Shown: piece by piece, positions 47,301 to 58,222 of the stretch
Position numbering within the stretch: the first letter of the stretch is position 1
How the letters are laid out: every line of letters starts with the position of its first letter
Origin: Ligula intestinalis
Lineage: Eukaryota > Platyhelminthes > Cestoda > Diphyllobothriidea > Diphyllobothriidae
Direction: 5' to 3'
Assembly (NCBI GenBank): GCA_036362985.1
Contig: JAYGXS010000005.1
Span: 24,157,039-24,221,038 of the forward strand
DNA: 64,000 nt
The notes under the pieces: generated by a model
Databases searched by the model: none
The model's input: the letters and a program-made list of their open reading frames with translations, nothing else
Told to the model about the DNA's origin: nothing
Program-made: the position numbers and the translations under genes

Positions 47301-50300
47301 CCTTATTTCCATTTTTACCCTGCATGAGATAGCGTATCTTCCATTCATATTTTGAACATGCATTTTTTGTGCAGGTTACGGGATATACAGATGCCATTGC
47401 ACCTTGAATGACAAGCTTGAGCCCTCGCAGTCAGAAGCGAGGCTTCTTATTATATTGCCGAAGACCAGAGAGCGTCGGATATGCGAGGGTTGATTACTTT
47501 GGGTCCTGAACAGGGCTAAACCGATCTCCGGTGATAAAGTTTGTGGCTGGCTGGTTAAGCATTGGACATACTGACGAGCAAAAATGTAGGTTCTAGACTC
47601 CAGTGCTACCAAGCTGCATACGAGAAAGCTTGGTTGACTAAGATGGATAAATCAGAAATGACCATTTCAACCTTCTTTGACGTTGTCCGTATATTTCCTC
47701 GTCATCTGATGCCGTTCACGCTGAAGCCGTCTGTGAACTCCTCGTTTTTCCATTACGAAACGCCTTTTGGATACGGGCCATTCTGTATCCACTTAAACAT
47801 TCTTCCGAGTACTCGTTTGGCTACAAACAACGCGAACCTTGCACTAACTGGAGGCAGTCTGTACATGACGGTTGAAACCTGGCCGTCGTTAACAACTGCA
47901 GCATGTAGTGAATTAGCTCTACTCTTATAACATCCAGCCCTTGATTCACACTTTCTCTTCCCCACATTTCTGCTTAAAGGTTTTTATTCCTACCTCACTC
48001 TCTACAGTGCTTCACTTTCTTATGTAATATAATCAGCCTTTTTAGTCCATGTTACTATTTGACATCACTTACGTGTTTTTATGACCACTTCCGTACGAAT
48101 TCTGGTTCCATATAATTCTGCTGAACATTAAATTTTCAAATCAGAATTGCATTTACTCAACCGAGATCCTAATAATAAAACAATCTGTATGGTAACATCA
48201 CTTACGTTACATAACCTTATCCAATAAACATTAAGTATTTTTATTTACATTAAATAAAAAAATTATAATTAACCACATAACTAGCACGGGTTTTAAAGTA
48301 TCTGATAAGGTTCACTGGAAAAAATTATCATTTGAGCTAGAGCGGCCGTTCATGATGACCCAGAAGCGTTCTCGGTACGAATTAAGGACAATTTGGCCCA
48401 TTCCGCTTGCTCGGATATGCATTTACAACAAATTACCGGTGGTATGGTGAATCACTCTGTCCCAGTTTTTGAAAGTATGCATTGGAGCTGCGCAATTCAT
48501 ATCGGGCTGAAGGAAAACACTTTGGTTCACGTTTAATTATCATTATTTTAAACTGCGTTTTAAAGTAAACTGGATCAATTCAATTGTATCCGGCAATCTG
48601 AAGACAGTTTTAATCACAATTACAGTGTGGAAAACGGTAACGGAGTTAATTTCACATACGACTGCAGTGGCCATTACACTGTTTAATCAATTTATCATCA
48701 CCATACGACTTTTTCCGCATATTCTATATTAGAAGACCATTACAAAATGGGACAAGCTATTCTTGTTTTAAATTGTTTAAAAAGACAATATCTGGCTGGA
48801 GGTGAATTACTAAATCCGTTTATTGTGTGAGGATTTGGCATACACAATAAGTTATTGATTAATTAAGGGCTATTTTCGCAAATCCAAATTGAAACAAAAG
48901 ATAAAAATGAAATAGGCAATTCCATTTCGCATTCAAAAACTAATGAATTCAAGAGCAAAAGTTAACTGGATACCCGGAGAAAGTCGTAAGGTAGTGTATC
49001 AACAGTTTGTGACCAAGTGACTCACTTGTCTTTAATAAAGGTAAAAATTAAATCGGAAAAATATTTTCAATACTTTTAATATATTATGTGACACTATAAT
49101 AATTGCATTGTGCTGATGACTGACAGGCTGCACTGTAGTTTATGTCAAAATAAGGTAGTGACACTAAAATAATCGGCTTTTTACTCTAAAAGTGTTAACG
49201 GCCTTATCATTTGTGATTTATAGCGAAAACCACCTAATTTCAACCTAGCTCTAAACATACTTAAACCGTATCGCAAATTCATATTTTTGCCGCATCATGT
49301 AAAACATGAAACCTTGTGGTTTAAAATAGCGCAAGGTCGAAGGCTATAACGATTGTGATTTTGAAGTAATATTAAGCTGCTCTTGGGGATGGCTGCTTCC
49401 ATATTCAACGGAAATGATAAATAACACCCAGTAAATTTTTGCGTTCGGGAATAGGAAAAAAAACATATCCGTTGTGCAATTTTAGAGTGTTGCCCACAAT
49501 ATCCAGAGATTGCGGGTTCAAAACTCGGGTCTGCCACCCTTGGGATTGGATTTGACGAGCTGATGACAGCATATGAGCTAGGAGTAGCACTACCGGTTCT
49601 CTATGTCCTTATTAGTTTCATTTGATCACACGCATCTGTATTTGCACACCTGTACGCACTAAAGATTTAATGGTTGAACCTCATAATGATAGTTAAGGGC
49701 CGTTAAAACTTTACCTAATCGTTTTTTAAACAAGCAAACCAAGGTCCACAACACGAGTGTAAGATGCCATGTTAGAACTCCTATGGTACAAATGCATTTT
49801 ACCAGGAAGTTTCGGGTCATGCTCACACCGATGTCCTCGTTGACAATAAAAGTATAATAAGCAACCACAAATATATAAGTACCTAAAGGTCCAGGGTCGA
49901 GGGAAGTTAACGGTAGATGCCATCAGCGGCACTTACGCAAACTAAGTTCTTCAGAATCGTGCCTTATTTTTATAGTTTTTGTCAAAATAACGCATAATAC
50001 ACAAAAGCGTGATGCAGTTAACCTAGATTTAATAAAGGTTGGATGTTAAGGGTCAAAGCAGCCATCGCAGATGCCCTTAACATATGTGTGGCCGCTTGCC
50101 ATTGCTACTGCCCGTTTTGATATCGTCTGATTGCTCAATTCTTCAATTACAAAGACAAAGACATATCTCTTATTAGAAAACTTTGCTTGATTTGATGTTT
50201 ACCAAGTAATAAGATTGAAAGGAGCTAAAGATCGTTGAAGGCGTTTTTCGACATAATGGGTATCCTAGGCAAGTTGCCGCTAAAAACATGGCTGGAGGAC

Positions 50301-52730
50301 CGCCAAAACTCTCAGTGTTAACAGAAGCGAAGATAAAAAAATATATCTATGTCTAACATCAAAGGGAATTACCAAACAGACTATTAAAGAGGCGTCTAAG
50401 TTAAGCTGTAGCAACCAACTTCGCAACAGTAAACGCCAGCATACTGTTCTGGAATATACCCATCTTATGTGGAAAGATCAACGACAACCTGTGAAAACAG
50501 ACTACCTATATATGAATATTTTCATTCACCTGACCCTGTGGAGCAGTATGAAACCCTTTTCAGCGTGGTAAAAGAAGGACAATTTAAAGAGTATAAAAAG
50601 TTATATGCAAGGGCACCTCGTAGATTCTGACCGTTGCGTGGATGCTAGGGAGGCCTTCCGTGTGATCTACGAGGTATACTCAAGCACTTGAAAATTATCT
50701 GGACAGCATCTGTTAGCTACGGTAGAAAGGGCCACCATCAGGGTATGCCAACCGGTCCTATGTGCCAAAGGAACTTCGTTAAGGCGCCGCAGTTTACAAT
50801 ACAACAGCCTGCAGCTCATCACTTTTCGCAGCTACCTTCCGTCCATAACTCTGGTTACATTTTGACCCAATTTAGCCTTCCTGACAAAAATACTGTTTTA
50901 AATACAAAACCACGTTATTTATTCCGATAATTACGATAAAGATGTACAGAGCTCATGAGAACGTACTGAGAAAAAGTGTATGTTCACCAGTTTATCTTTC
51001 ACAAATTTTATATGGAATTTTTTGCAAATTTAAAGCAAAAATATTTCCGATGTTTCTTTTTTCCCATGTATCTTTAGATCATAACATTTATTGCAAAACT
51101 GACTAATAAGGGCGCTTTACCGTTTGGTTTTCCTCTCCATTTGTGTATTTTTTTAAAGTGTTTTAAGTTAGCGGTGAAAAGTTTCATTATACGCGTTGAA
51201 AATAACTCATTGTATCAACCGCTCTCATTAAATAATAAGCATACTGAGCAAAAATTGTAAATGTTTCTACCTTATGGTCATTTTGTCCACAAAACCAGTA
51301 AAACTAATCGTTCCTCACCTACAACGTACACAATCGAACTGCATGCGCTGTATATGTTGACGTGGTATTCTTTGAGATCATTGTATTGCAAACGGATATT
51401 CAAAACTTGCCAATTAATGGAACATGAATGGTCGCACACGGATGAGAAAACTGGTATCTCTGTTTATGCTGCACGCGCAAGTACTTTCTCGGAGAGTGTG
51501 CCAGCATTTTATTGAATACAAAAAACTGCCATTAAAACCTGCTAGTCGTTAAAACCACGTAATACTTTGACGTCAATTGTATTCGCACGTGCACTAACAG
51601 GTGATATGTGCATGCTTACTAGGCAAAATAAAAATGGGAATTTTCCGTAGCTCGGCAGCAATAAACACATCCCGTCACCCACGCTTTCTTTGCGGTTTCG
51701 TTAGTTTTGTGACCGCAACTTCAATAAAAGCATACTCTGGATACCGAAGCTCTGAAAAGTGCTCGTTCAAGCTCTATACTAGGCCGACAGCTATGCATCG
51801 TACTAGATAGTTTTAACTCCGGTGTAAACGTTCGAATGACGCCCAACAAGGAAGCTCCTATGGAAAAAGGGAATGCAAAAATGTGCACGTGTATTGTTTA
51901 AAAACAAGAATGGCAGAGTTGGCAAACGTTTTGACAGACAGACGTCAGCCACAAGTGCGTACTTACTGAAAGCTAGAAAAGTTAAAAACCATGGAGAGGT
52001 TAAACGTCAGCTGATTCACCATTTACGTACTTAACCTATTTTAAGGCTGAGCATAAAAGCATTAAAACGCATTGGCTTTTTTCTGCTCTGCATTTATTTT
52101 GCATCTAGTGCGATCTTCAGTATGGAAGACCGTATATTGACAGTAAATGATTACGTCACAGGTGCATGCGGAAATCCAAAATTAAGAATTTTAGTGAGAA
52201 CACATTTGATTTATTTAAAACAATGCCAACATTTGTATGTTTGCTGCTCTGTTTAAAACATAATGCTCTGTAGACGTGTTCTTAAGTGAGAAATAGAAAC
52301 CTATATTATTAAACACCTCCAATTTTGAGTAGCTGGATGACTGCGCGTAGATCAACTGGAAGGCCACTTTGACATCTGCACGATGGTTTGAGTCTACCCC
52401 CACGCTAAAATGGAACTATAATTGTCCCTTATTCCGTGGCTTACTTACCCTGCAGGTAAATAAAAAGTAAATAACCTTCAAACATACTGTTAGCCTCGGG
52501 GCTTTGGCAATCTTTCAGCTATGTTCTTAGCAATAAATCGACTAAGAAATCCGTGTTTCCGGGATACGCTTTCTAGAAACATAAATAAAGTTACATAAAG
52601 TTTACATTTTAACTTAAAAAAACCAACAAAATGCATTGCCCGTACGACAGATACTCACCTAAAAACGCCAGACAGGTCTTCACAGAAGAAAACGTCAAAA
52701 AATGTGAACGAAGATAGACTGCTCTTCTTC
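47300..52730. other. Intergenic with scattered weak ORFs
   Basis: 47,562-47,930 (plus, TTG start, 122 codons) is unrecognised and overlaps a minus-strand frame. 48,336-48,536 is GC-richer and open in two frames at once. One of them has 66 codons ending 'GLKENTLVHV'. 50,220-50,460 carries broken frames with a faint transposase look ('AGGPPKLSVLTEAKIKKYI'). 51,261-51,810 has two unrecognised ATG or GTG frames. None is supported beyond being open. Confidence 0.3.
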
Positions 52731-52940
52731 TCATGCAAGTTGAGCTGACGAGCTCATCTGTTGTAAGTTAGGGTTAAGACGAAAAACGTTAGCTTTTTTC
52801 AGACACAACTGCGAATTTATCAACAGCGTAGCACCCAAAATATGGGACATTGAATGTTTTCGAGACAAAGCCGACTTGATCAATGGGACAATACTTTCAT
52901 TCGCTAGACGTTTTGACATCCATCGTGGATTCATCATAAG
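52731..52940 (-). mobile_element. PLE 3' tail fragment, minus strand
   Basis: Reverse-strand homologue of the block at about 47,190-47,290, sharing 'caaaacgt', 'gcgaat(g/a)aaa' and 'ttgtccca' in the same order. Its orientation is opposite to the PLE endonucleases that follow at 53.1-54.5 kb, so it belongs to a different insertion. Confidence 0.5.
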
Positions 52941-53152
52941 GTAGCTTTTTTTCTAGTGTCGAAGTTGCGAAACCTTCAGCTTGCCCGTTAACATGTTTGT
53001 GAGAAATGGGCCAAGAGAAACCCATAGATACTCAGTTTTACTGCTTGTCCAGTTTGTTGCCAAATACGCACTAATATTTAAATTTATATTGTCCAAAGTA
53101 TGGGCAAAGCCTTTTATTTGTGAAAAAGCAGTCGGAAGCAGTCGGTCGCTCG

Positions 53153-53489
53153 CTTACCCCACTTGGAGTTTGAGTTGCACACAAGTCAACACGCTCTATC
53201 AGGCGCCACTTAATCAATACAAAGAACCCAATGACACAACAATAAACAGCTGCAGTCATTTGCCGAATCACCTGCAGTTGCAGCCGAAGCACCTACGTCA
53301 GAGAAACTGAGAGGCTTCTCCGGACGTTACTTGCCGAGTTCGCGGCAGCACTCTTAGTTCGCGACGGGTGTCAGCAACCTATTCATGTGTGATGAAGCCA
53401 ATATTATCAACAAGAGTCACGTGAGCCGGAGTATCACAACCTTTGCATGCGATTTTGTCGATCAGAGCAACATTTTAATCCCTCATTAA
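53153..53489 (+). pseudogene. Penelope-like element linker and GIY-YIG, degenerate
   Basis: One frame, 53,153-53,392 with two internal stops (TGA, TAA), reads a linker 'LTPLGV', 'RSIRRHLINTKNPM', then 'AVICRITCSCSRSTYVRETE' and 'RLLRTLLAEFAAALL'. A frameshift leads to 'CDEANI' and 'SHVSRSI'. Compared with the 46.6 kb copy (Y-V-G-E-I-G-R), the YIG Gly and the second Gly are Arg and Glu here. It is non-functional. Confidence 0.7.
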
Positions 53490-53811
53490 CTGAGTCCCAT
53501 CAATAGTTTGCTACATCAAACAAAGGCACGCTGCTCTGACGAAAATACCTATCAAATGGAGCTTTATTACTTGTTTGGCTTCTTTTCCCGAAATGATTAC
53601 CCCAGAGGCTTTTTTCGCCAATGCATGAAACAGTAACAACGCAACAAAACGGAACCAGATAGTTTCACTCATGTGCCACAAACAAATACATGGCGAGTCC
53701 TCATTTATATAAAAAATAGGTCTAAACTCGTTAAAAGACACTTGCGAAAACACCAAATTAAAGTGGCGCACAAACCGATAGCTACTTAACGCATCCTTGT
53801 ATCACTACCCT

Positions 53812-54146
53812 TAGAGAAGGTCAGCTACCTGAATAAGAAATATGCCATCTACCAAATCCCATGCGGAATTTGTGATACTTTATACTGTGGCCAAATCGGA
53901 AGATTTGTCTCCACATGCATCAACAAACACCAATTGACAGTAGAGAAGCGTGACCATTTGTCCGAAGTGGCTATGAACTTTTTTGGCACAGGACACAGCT
54001 TTGCATTGATAAAACACGTCGTTGCAGTTTGCCCTATCTCGAAGCCATGCATTCCAGCCAGGCATGAATTAACCGGCACTTGGAGTTGGATGGTATCTAT
54101 AAGCACGTCAAAGAATGATTTACAATGGAGAGAACGCACAACATAG
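53812..54146 (+). pseudogene. Penelope-like element GIY-YIG endonuclease, separate subfamily
   Basis: An open frame from about 53,812 to the TAG at 54,144 encodes 'AIYQIPCGICDTLYCGQIGR', then 'FVSTCINKHQLTVEKRDHLS' and 'GTGHSFA', ending 'ELTGTWSWM'. The Y-Q-I-P-C and Y-x-G-Q-x-G-R blocks are the GIY and YIG motifs. GIY reads A-I-Y, and Y-C-G-Q-I-G-R retains Tyr, Gly and Arg. The domain itself has no stop, but the element lacks a reverse transcriptase upstream. It is distinct from the 46.6/53.2 kb subfamily (C-G-I-C rather than C-S-C). Confidence 0.75.
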
Positions 54147-54317
54147 ACAAACTTAGGCCACACCTACCAAACAGGTCTCATTCCATGTAACTTTTTACTT
54201 TTTGCGGTAGTTTGGAAATTTTATTGGTTCATTTTACTTTTCATGTTGGTTCAAAGACAAGTTGGCGTCTTAAACTCAAAAAATTACTTGTTTACGTAAA
54301 TTTTTATTCTGAAGAAC

Positions 54318-54450
54318 ATTTGTCAAATTATCGACACTCACGTGAGCCGTGAAGTGCTTGAATCCTTTTTGACCGGCCCACAGTCTCCTAACAACCGCAA
54401 TAACCATGTGTCTCCATATTCTTCGCAGCCATTTGGCCTGGCCAAAATAA
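54318..54450 (+). pseudogene. Penelope-like element C-terminal fragment
   Basis: 'LTSREVLESFLTGPQSPNN' with a Pro-Tyr-Ser block after it matches the extreme C-terminus of the 46.6 kb copy ('VSQELLESWFTGP', 'SINKCNDLPYS'). The rest of the domain is missing. Confidence 0.55.
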
Positions 54451-54459
54451 ACAGCTACA

Positions 54460-56760
54460 TCTGGACGATGCGAGTGATAAGAAGTAATGAACCGGGCAAG
54501 CAAAAGTGCCGAATAACTGTTACGCCTTGAAAAGACAACAATTATAAATGAATCAGGCATGCAACAACAAACGATTATGGAAATTAGTATGACCGCCAAC
54601 GACGGACAGGTTACTATCAAGTATGTTGATACTACGTACACAGCATAACTTATTGGGACGATAAATTTTGCGAGTGCTCATCAGCTGCGTCCTATTGCTG
54701 CATCAAGTCAGTAACGACAAAGAAACAACAAAATTGAATTCATAGAGAAAATTTGACGCAAACAGCAAGGTCCCTAAAAATTGCCAAGAGTCACTTAATA
54801 ACGTAGAAAATGTAAATGCTGTGAGCAGCAAAAAACAGGAGAAGATAACTTTTGGTTCTTTCATTACTGTACACCTATTGCATACGGGATTTTCCGTAGA
54901 CAATAAAAAATCCATCTGAAAACTTGTTCGGGCACGAACACCTCGTTCATTTTACTACCCGGAGGCAGCCTACATACGGCGACTAAAAACTTACATTCGT
55001 AAACAACTGGAGCATGGCGTGACGCCGGCTTCTTTTTTGCACATTCTTCTTCCCAATCGTTTTGCCTAAAACAATGTTACCCCGTTTTTGTTGCCACAAC
55101 GTTTAACGTTCGTAAGTTATTGATAGCCCCTTGGCCATTTCTTGTGACCTTGCTGTTTGCGTCGACTTTTTCTGTGTGAATCCTCTGTTGTATTTTCTCA
55201 TTTGTTACTGATTTTATGCAGCGATTGGATGCAGCTGACGAGCAATTGCGAAAGGTATGGCTCCAATAAATTATCCTGTATACGCAATTTTCAAATATGT
55301 ACCTAAGTAAAAATGCTTCAAAGAAGTTAATATAGTAGCCAGTTGATAGCCTGGCAAAAGCACCCACTCCGCAAGTTTTAAGCCCTAGTAACTGTTTCTA
55401 CAACCACGCCTGATGATGGATAAGAGCAACATTTTGAAACTTCACCCGTCAAGCAGTTTCCGTTACTCTCAGGTTTCTTTATTTATCGCAATTTTTTCCT
55501 GCAAACTGTTCGTCTCTGTTAGCGAAGCTGACAATATTGGTTCGTAGTTAGTGGTGCCCACGATATCACATGAATTCACGCACAATTTTTTTTATTTTCA
55601 ATATGTTTGAACTGTCAGTGAAACATAAGTTATTCTAGGAGGTTATAAGTATTTCGTGTACCAGAAATCCAGAAAATGTGAACAGAGGCAATTATTTCAG
55701 AAAATGTTGATTTTTATCACAGCATTCTTTGAATACCTGGTATGTCTGAAAGTGTTTGTAGACACAAGGCCCCGTGAAATATTACTTGCCCACATCATGG
55801 AAAAATTTAAATTTCACAAAAGCCTCACAAACGTTAGAGGGAAGACGATGCAAAAGTATCTGCTTTTCCCATTTTTCAGTTATCTGTTGGTTGAATGATC
55901 GTATCGTCGCCCCATATGCCCTTAACACTGTTTACGAAAATGTTGTGCAATAAGTTCTGTAGTTTGACATTGACGTTTATAAGAATATTAGCATATTGAA
56001 CGTATTCGTAAAAATATCCATCCGAAAATATTGGTGATTTCTTTGCTGACGCACAGTAATGGAAGTACTTACAATGACGTGTTTATAAGAAAGGAAAATT
56101 TACTTTCAAAAATGGTTTTGGCACCTCGTCCTTGACTGTGCCTCGATTAAGGTCACTTAAATAAAGGAAACCAAGAACCGTAAATTTGTTAGCTAATGAC
56201 TTTTATAATTATCTATTGTTATAAAAAGGACAATCCATGCACCAGGCAAAATGGGAACGGCAGACGTTAAATTATAAATATTTGAATTTCAAAGGATTCT
56301 GTAAACGCATTAGAGGGCTTTTGCTTTTTAGTATTCACAAAAGGAAGCATTTGAATCCTTGGCAATTAAATGTTGAGAAAACGCAAAAAAAGCCTTGTTT
56401 GTCGGAGTTGTGGTTACAGAAAATAAAGGCCAGAAAGCAGTCAACATATCATTTGAACCATAAAGTTCATGAGGCGTTTCAAGTATAAAGTGAACATTTT
56501 GCTTTCAACTTATCCAGCTTCCGTTAACTTCATGACAAAAGTTGAAAGGCAGCCTTTTTGCGAATTTGAGCCACCCATTTTTTTGCTCTTCAGTCACGGG
56601 GGAATTTATAATCGTATAAATTCCTCTCTAATCCTTTACTTTGTCTGTCTGCATTTGCAATCATTAGGTCATATCTGCAGTACACTGCTGCCTTTTTAAA
56701 TGCACACGAACAAATTATTATATCTACAACATATAACCATCCAAATATTTGTCAAATGCA
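54460..56760. other. Intergenic, no confident gene
   Basis: 54,900-55,440 is somewhat GC-richer and contains 'cgcctgatgatgg', also seen by the PLE at 35,560, so it may be more PLE flank. ORFs at 55,656-55,898 and 56,237-56,488 are ordinary-looking but unrecognised. Confidence 0.35.
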
Positions 56761-56761
56761 G

Positions 56762-57473
56762 CCAATCTGTCGCATATGCAATTCACAAGCATCACCAACA
56801 TCGACAATTCTCCGAAGGATGACAACAGGAAGAAAAAAGCGCGTGAAGAAGCGGAAATGGGGAAGTTGAAAGCCGATCTGTTTTCATATGGTTGCTGTGA
56901 ATGTCGTGAAAAACTTGACTTGTGAGTAGTACATGACCTTTTACCTGAGTCCTTTTAAAAATGATCCTTTATTTAACTTACCACCTGCTCTCCGTGAATG
57001 GAGCAATTTTACCTTCAAAATTCAGGTTTGTTAAATCCTCAATATAGCATTCTTCTTCTAACACGATATATTGCTTTATGATTCATAACTGGGTTTTTCA
57101 TTATAATATTTTAAAATTGATGTTGCATTAACTTTCATGTTTAATTCAAAAATAATGCACAAATTCTGCGTACAACCATAAAAGATCTGCAATAACGATT
57201 ATGCAACGACTAAGTTGGCATTTTTATAAAGACGTCACCCTTTCATTTTAAAAGGTCTTTTGATAGGTAGAGTTCCACCTACGCGACATTTGTATTGAAT
57301 ATTTAGGCTATGCTGACTCAGTTTATATCTATTTTGTTAACATCCCTAATTTTTAAATACTTTTTGGACAAACAGCCAGGCAATTATGCAATAGGTGCAG
57401 AAGAAATATTAGACCTAATGAGAACAAAAAGGAAGACAGCGAACGGGTAAACTCTTGGCGGAGATTACAATGA
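56762..57473 (+). CDS. Novel spliced gene with a C-X2-C-X8-C-X2-C motif (exons 56,762-56,921; 57,380-57,473)
   Basis: Exon 1 follows acceptor 'gtcaaatgcag' and ends at an excellent donor (CTT/GTGAGT). It is open throughout and GC-richer than its surroundings. It encodes a polar, lysine-rich segment ('SPKDDNRKKKAREEAEMGKL') and ends '...SYGCCECREKLD' plus two bases of a codon. A 458-bp intron follows. Acceptor 'aaacagccag' at 57,378-57,379 restores the phase (TT+G = Leu), and the frame continues as 'QLCNRCRRNIRPNENKKED' to TGA at 57,471. Splicing thus brings C-x-x-C (exon 1) and C-x-x-C (exon 2) within eight residues, a likely zinc-binding knuckle. Without splicing, exon 1 stops two bases past the donor. 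Exon 2 could instead be spliced on at CGG/GTAAAC. An ATG at 56,776 lies in frame, but exon 1 has its own acceptor, so earlier exons are expected. No family was recognised. Confidence 0.5.
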
Positions 57474-57479
57474 CAAATT

Positions 57480-58200
57480 CAATCTTCGTGACCGAATCGT
57501 AACCGTCGTATCAGGAATGGCAAAACAAAGCAGGAAAAAATCAAATAAGCAGGGTCGTAGTCTGCGTAATAGCATAAGTGATGAATTCGCGAATTGAAAA
57601 TTAAAGTATTTTTTCTCTAAATGTTACGCGTTTATTTTTTGTTTGTTCAGTCAACATGAAAACATGATTGAAATTGAAATTGTTCAACGAAAATAATTAG
57701 CCGTGGCATAGACTTGATATGACGAAACATGCCAAATTTTTATGATGTAAAATATATTAAGGTGGTATGCACAGGCAATAAATCTTGTAATGCGCAAGGA
57801 AGAATAGTTTCTCAATTAAAAAAAAAACACCGCTTTTTGTTTACAATTCAGTGGACGCATTTGTGCATTAATCTGAGTTAGTTTTTGCATACGGACCAAA
57901 GCAAAATTTAATAAAGGCAACACCACCTGAGCATATCGAATGTGCGTTTCACTGCACAATAAACGGTTTTGTATTTTTGGTAGGCTGGGCAGTATAAGTA
58001 GAACGAAATTTATAATGTCACGCAAGAAGGTGGTTTTTGACCAGTCTAGAAAAAGGCGGAATCCCTTAAAAATGGTAAATCATAACAGGCTTAGCTTGAA
58101 CTAAATTTATGCAGACATAAAGAAGAGAAGCCGCATTTAATTGCAAATTTAAATATGGTAAAAGAGGATAAAAATAATTAATCGTTCATTTACAAGTAAG
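57480..58200. other. AT-rich intergenic DNA
   Basis: Flank between the preceding gene model and the LINE. No supported feature. Confidence 0.5.
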
Positions 58201-58204
58201 TATA

Positions 58205-58222
58205 AAGTATCAAGTATATACC
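58205..58222 (+). repeat. Target-site duplication, left
   Basis: 'aagtatcaagtatatacc' occurs exactly here and at 61,509-61,526, immediately outside the LINE body. Confidence 0.8.

Noticed and set aside
49490..49560. Box B-like 'gcgggttcaaaactcg'
   Set aside because: No matching box A or cloverleaf; a single motif is not enough.
50220..50460. Possible Tc1/mariner-type transposase N-terminus ('AGGPPKLSVLTEAKIKKYI')
   Set aside because: Only a faint resemblance over broken frames, with no DDE domain or terminal inverted repeats found.
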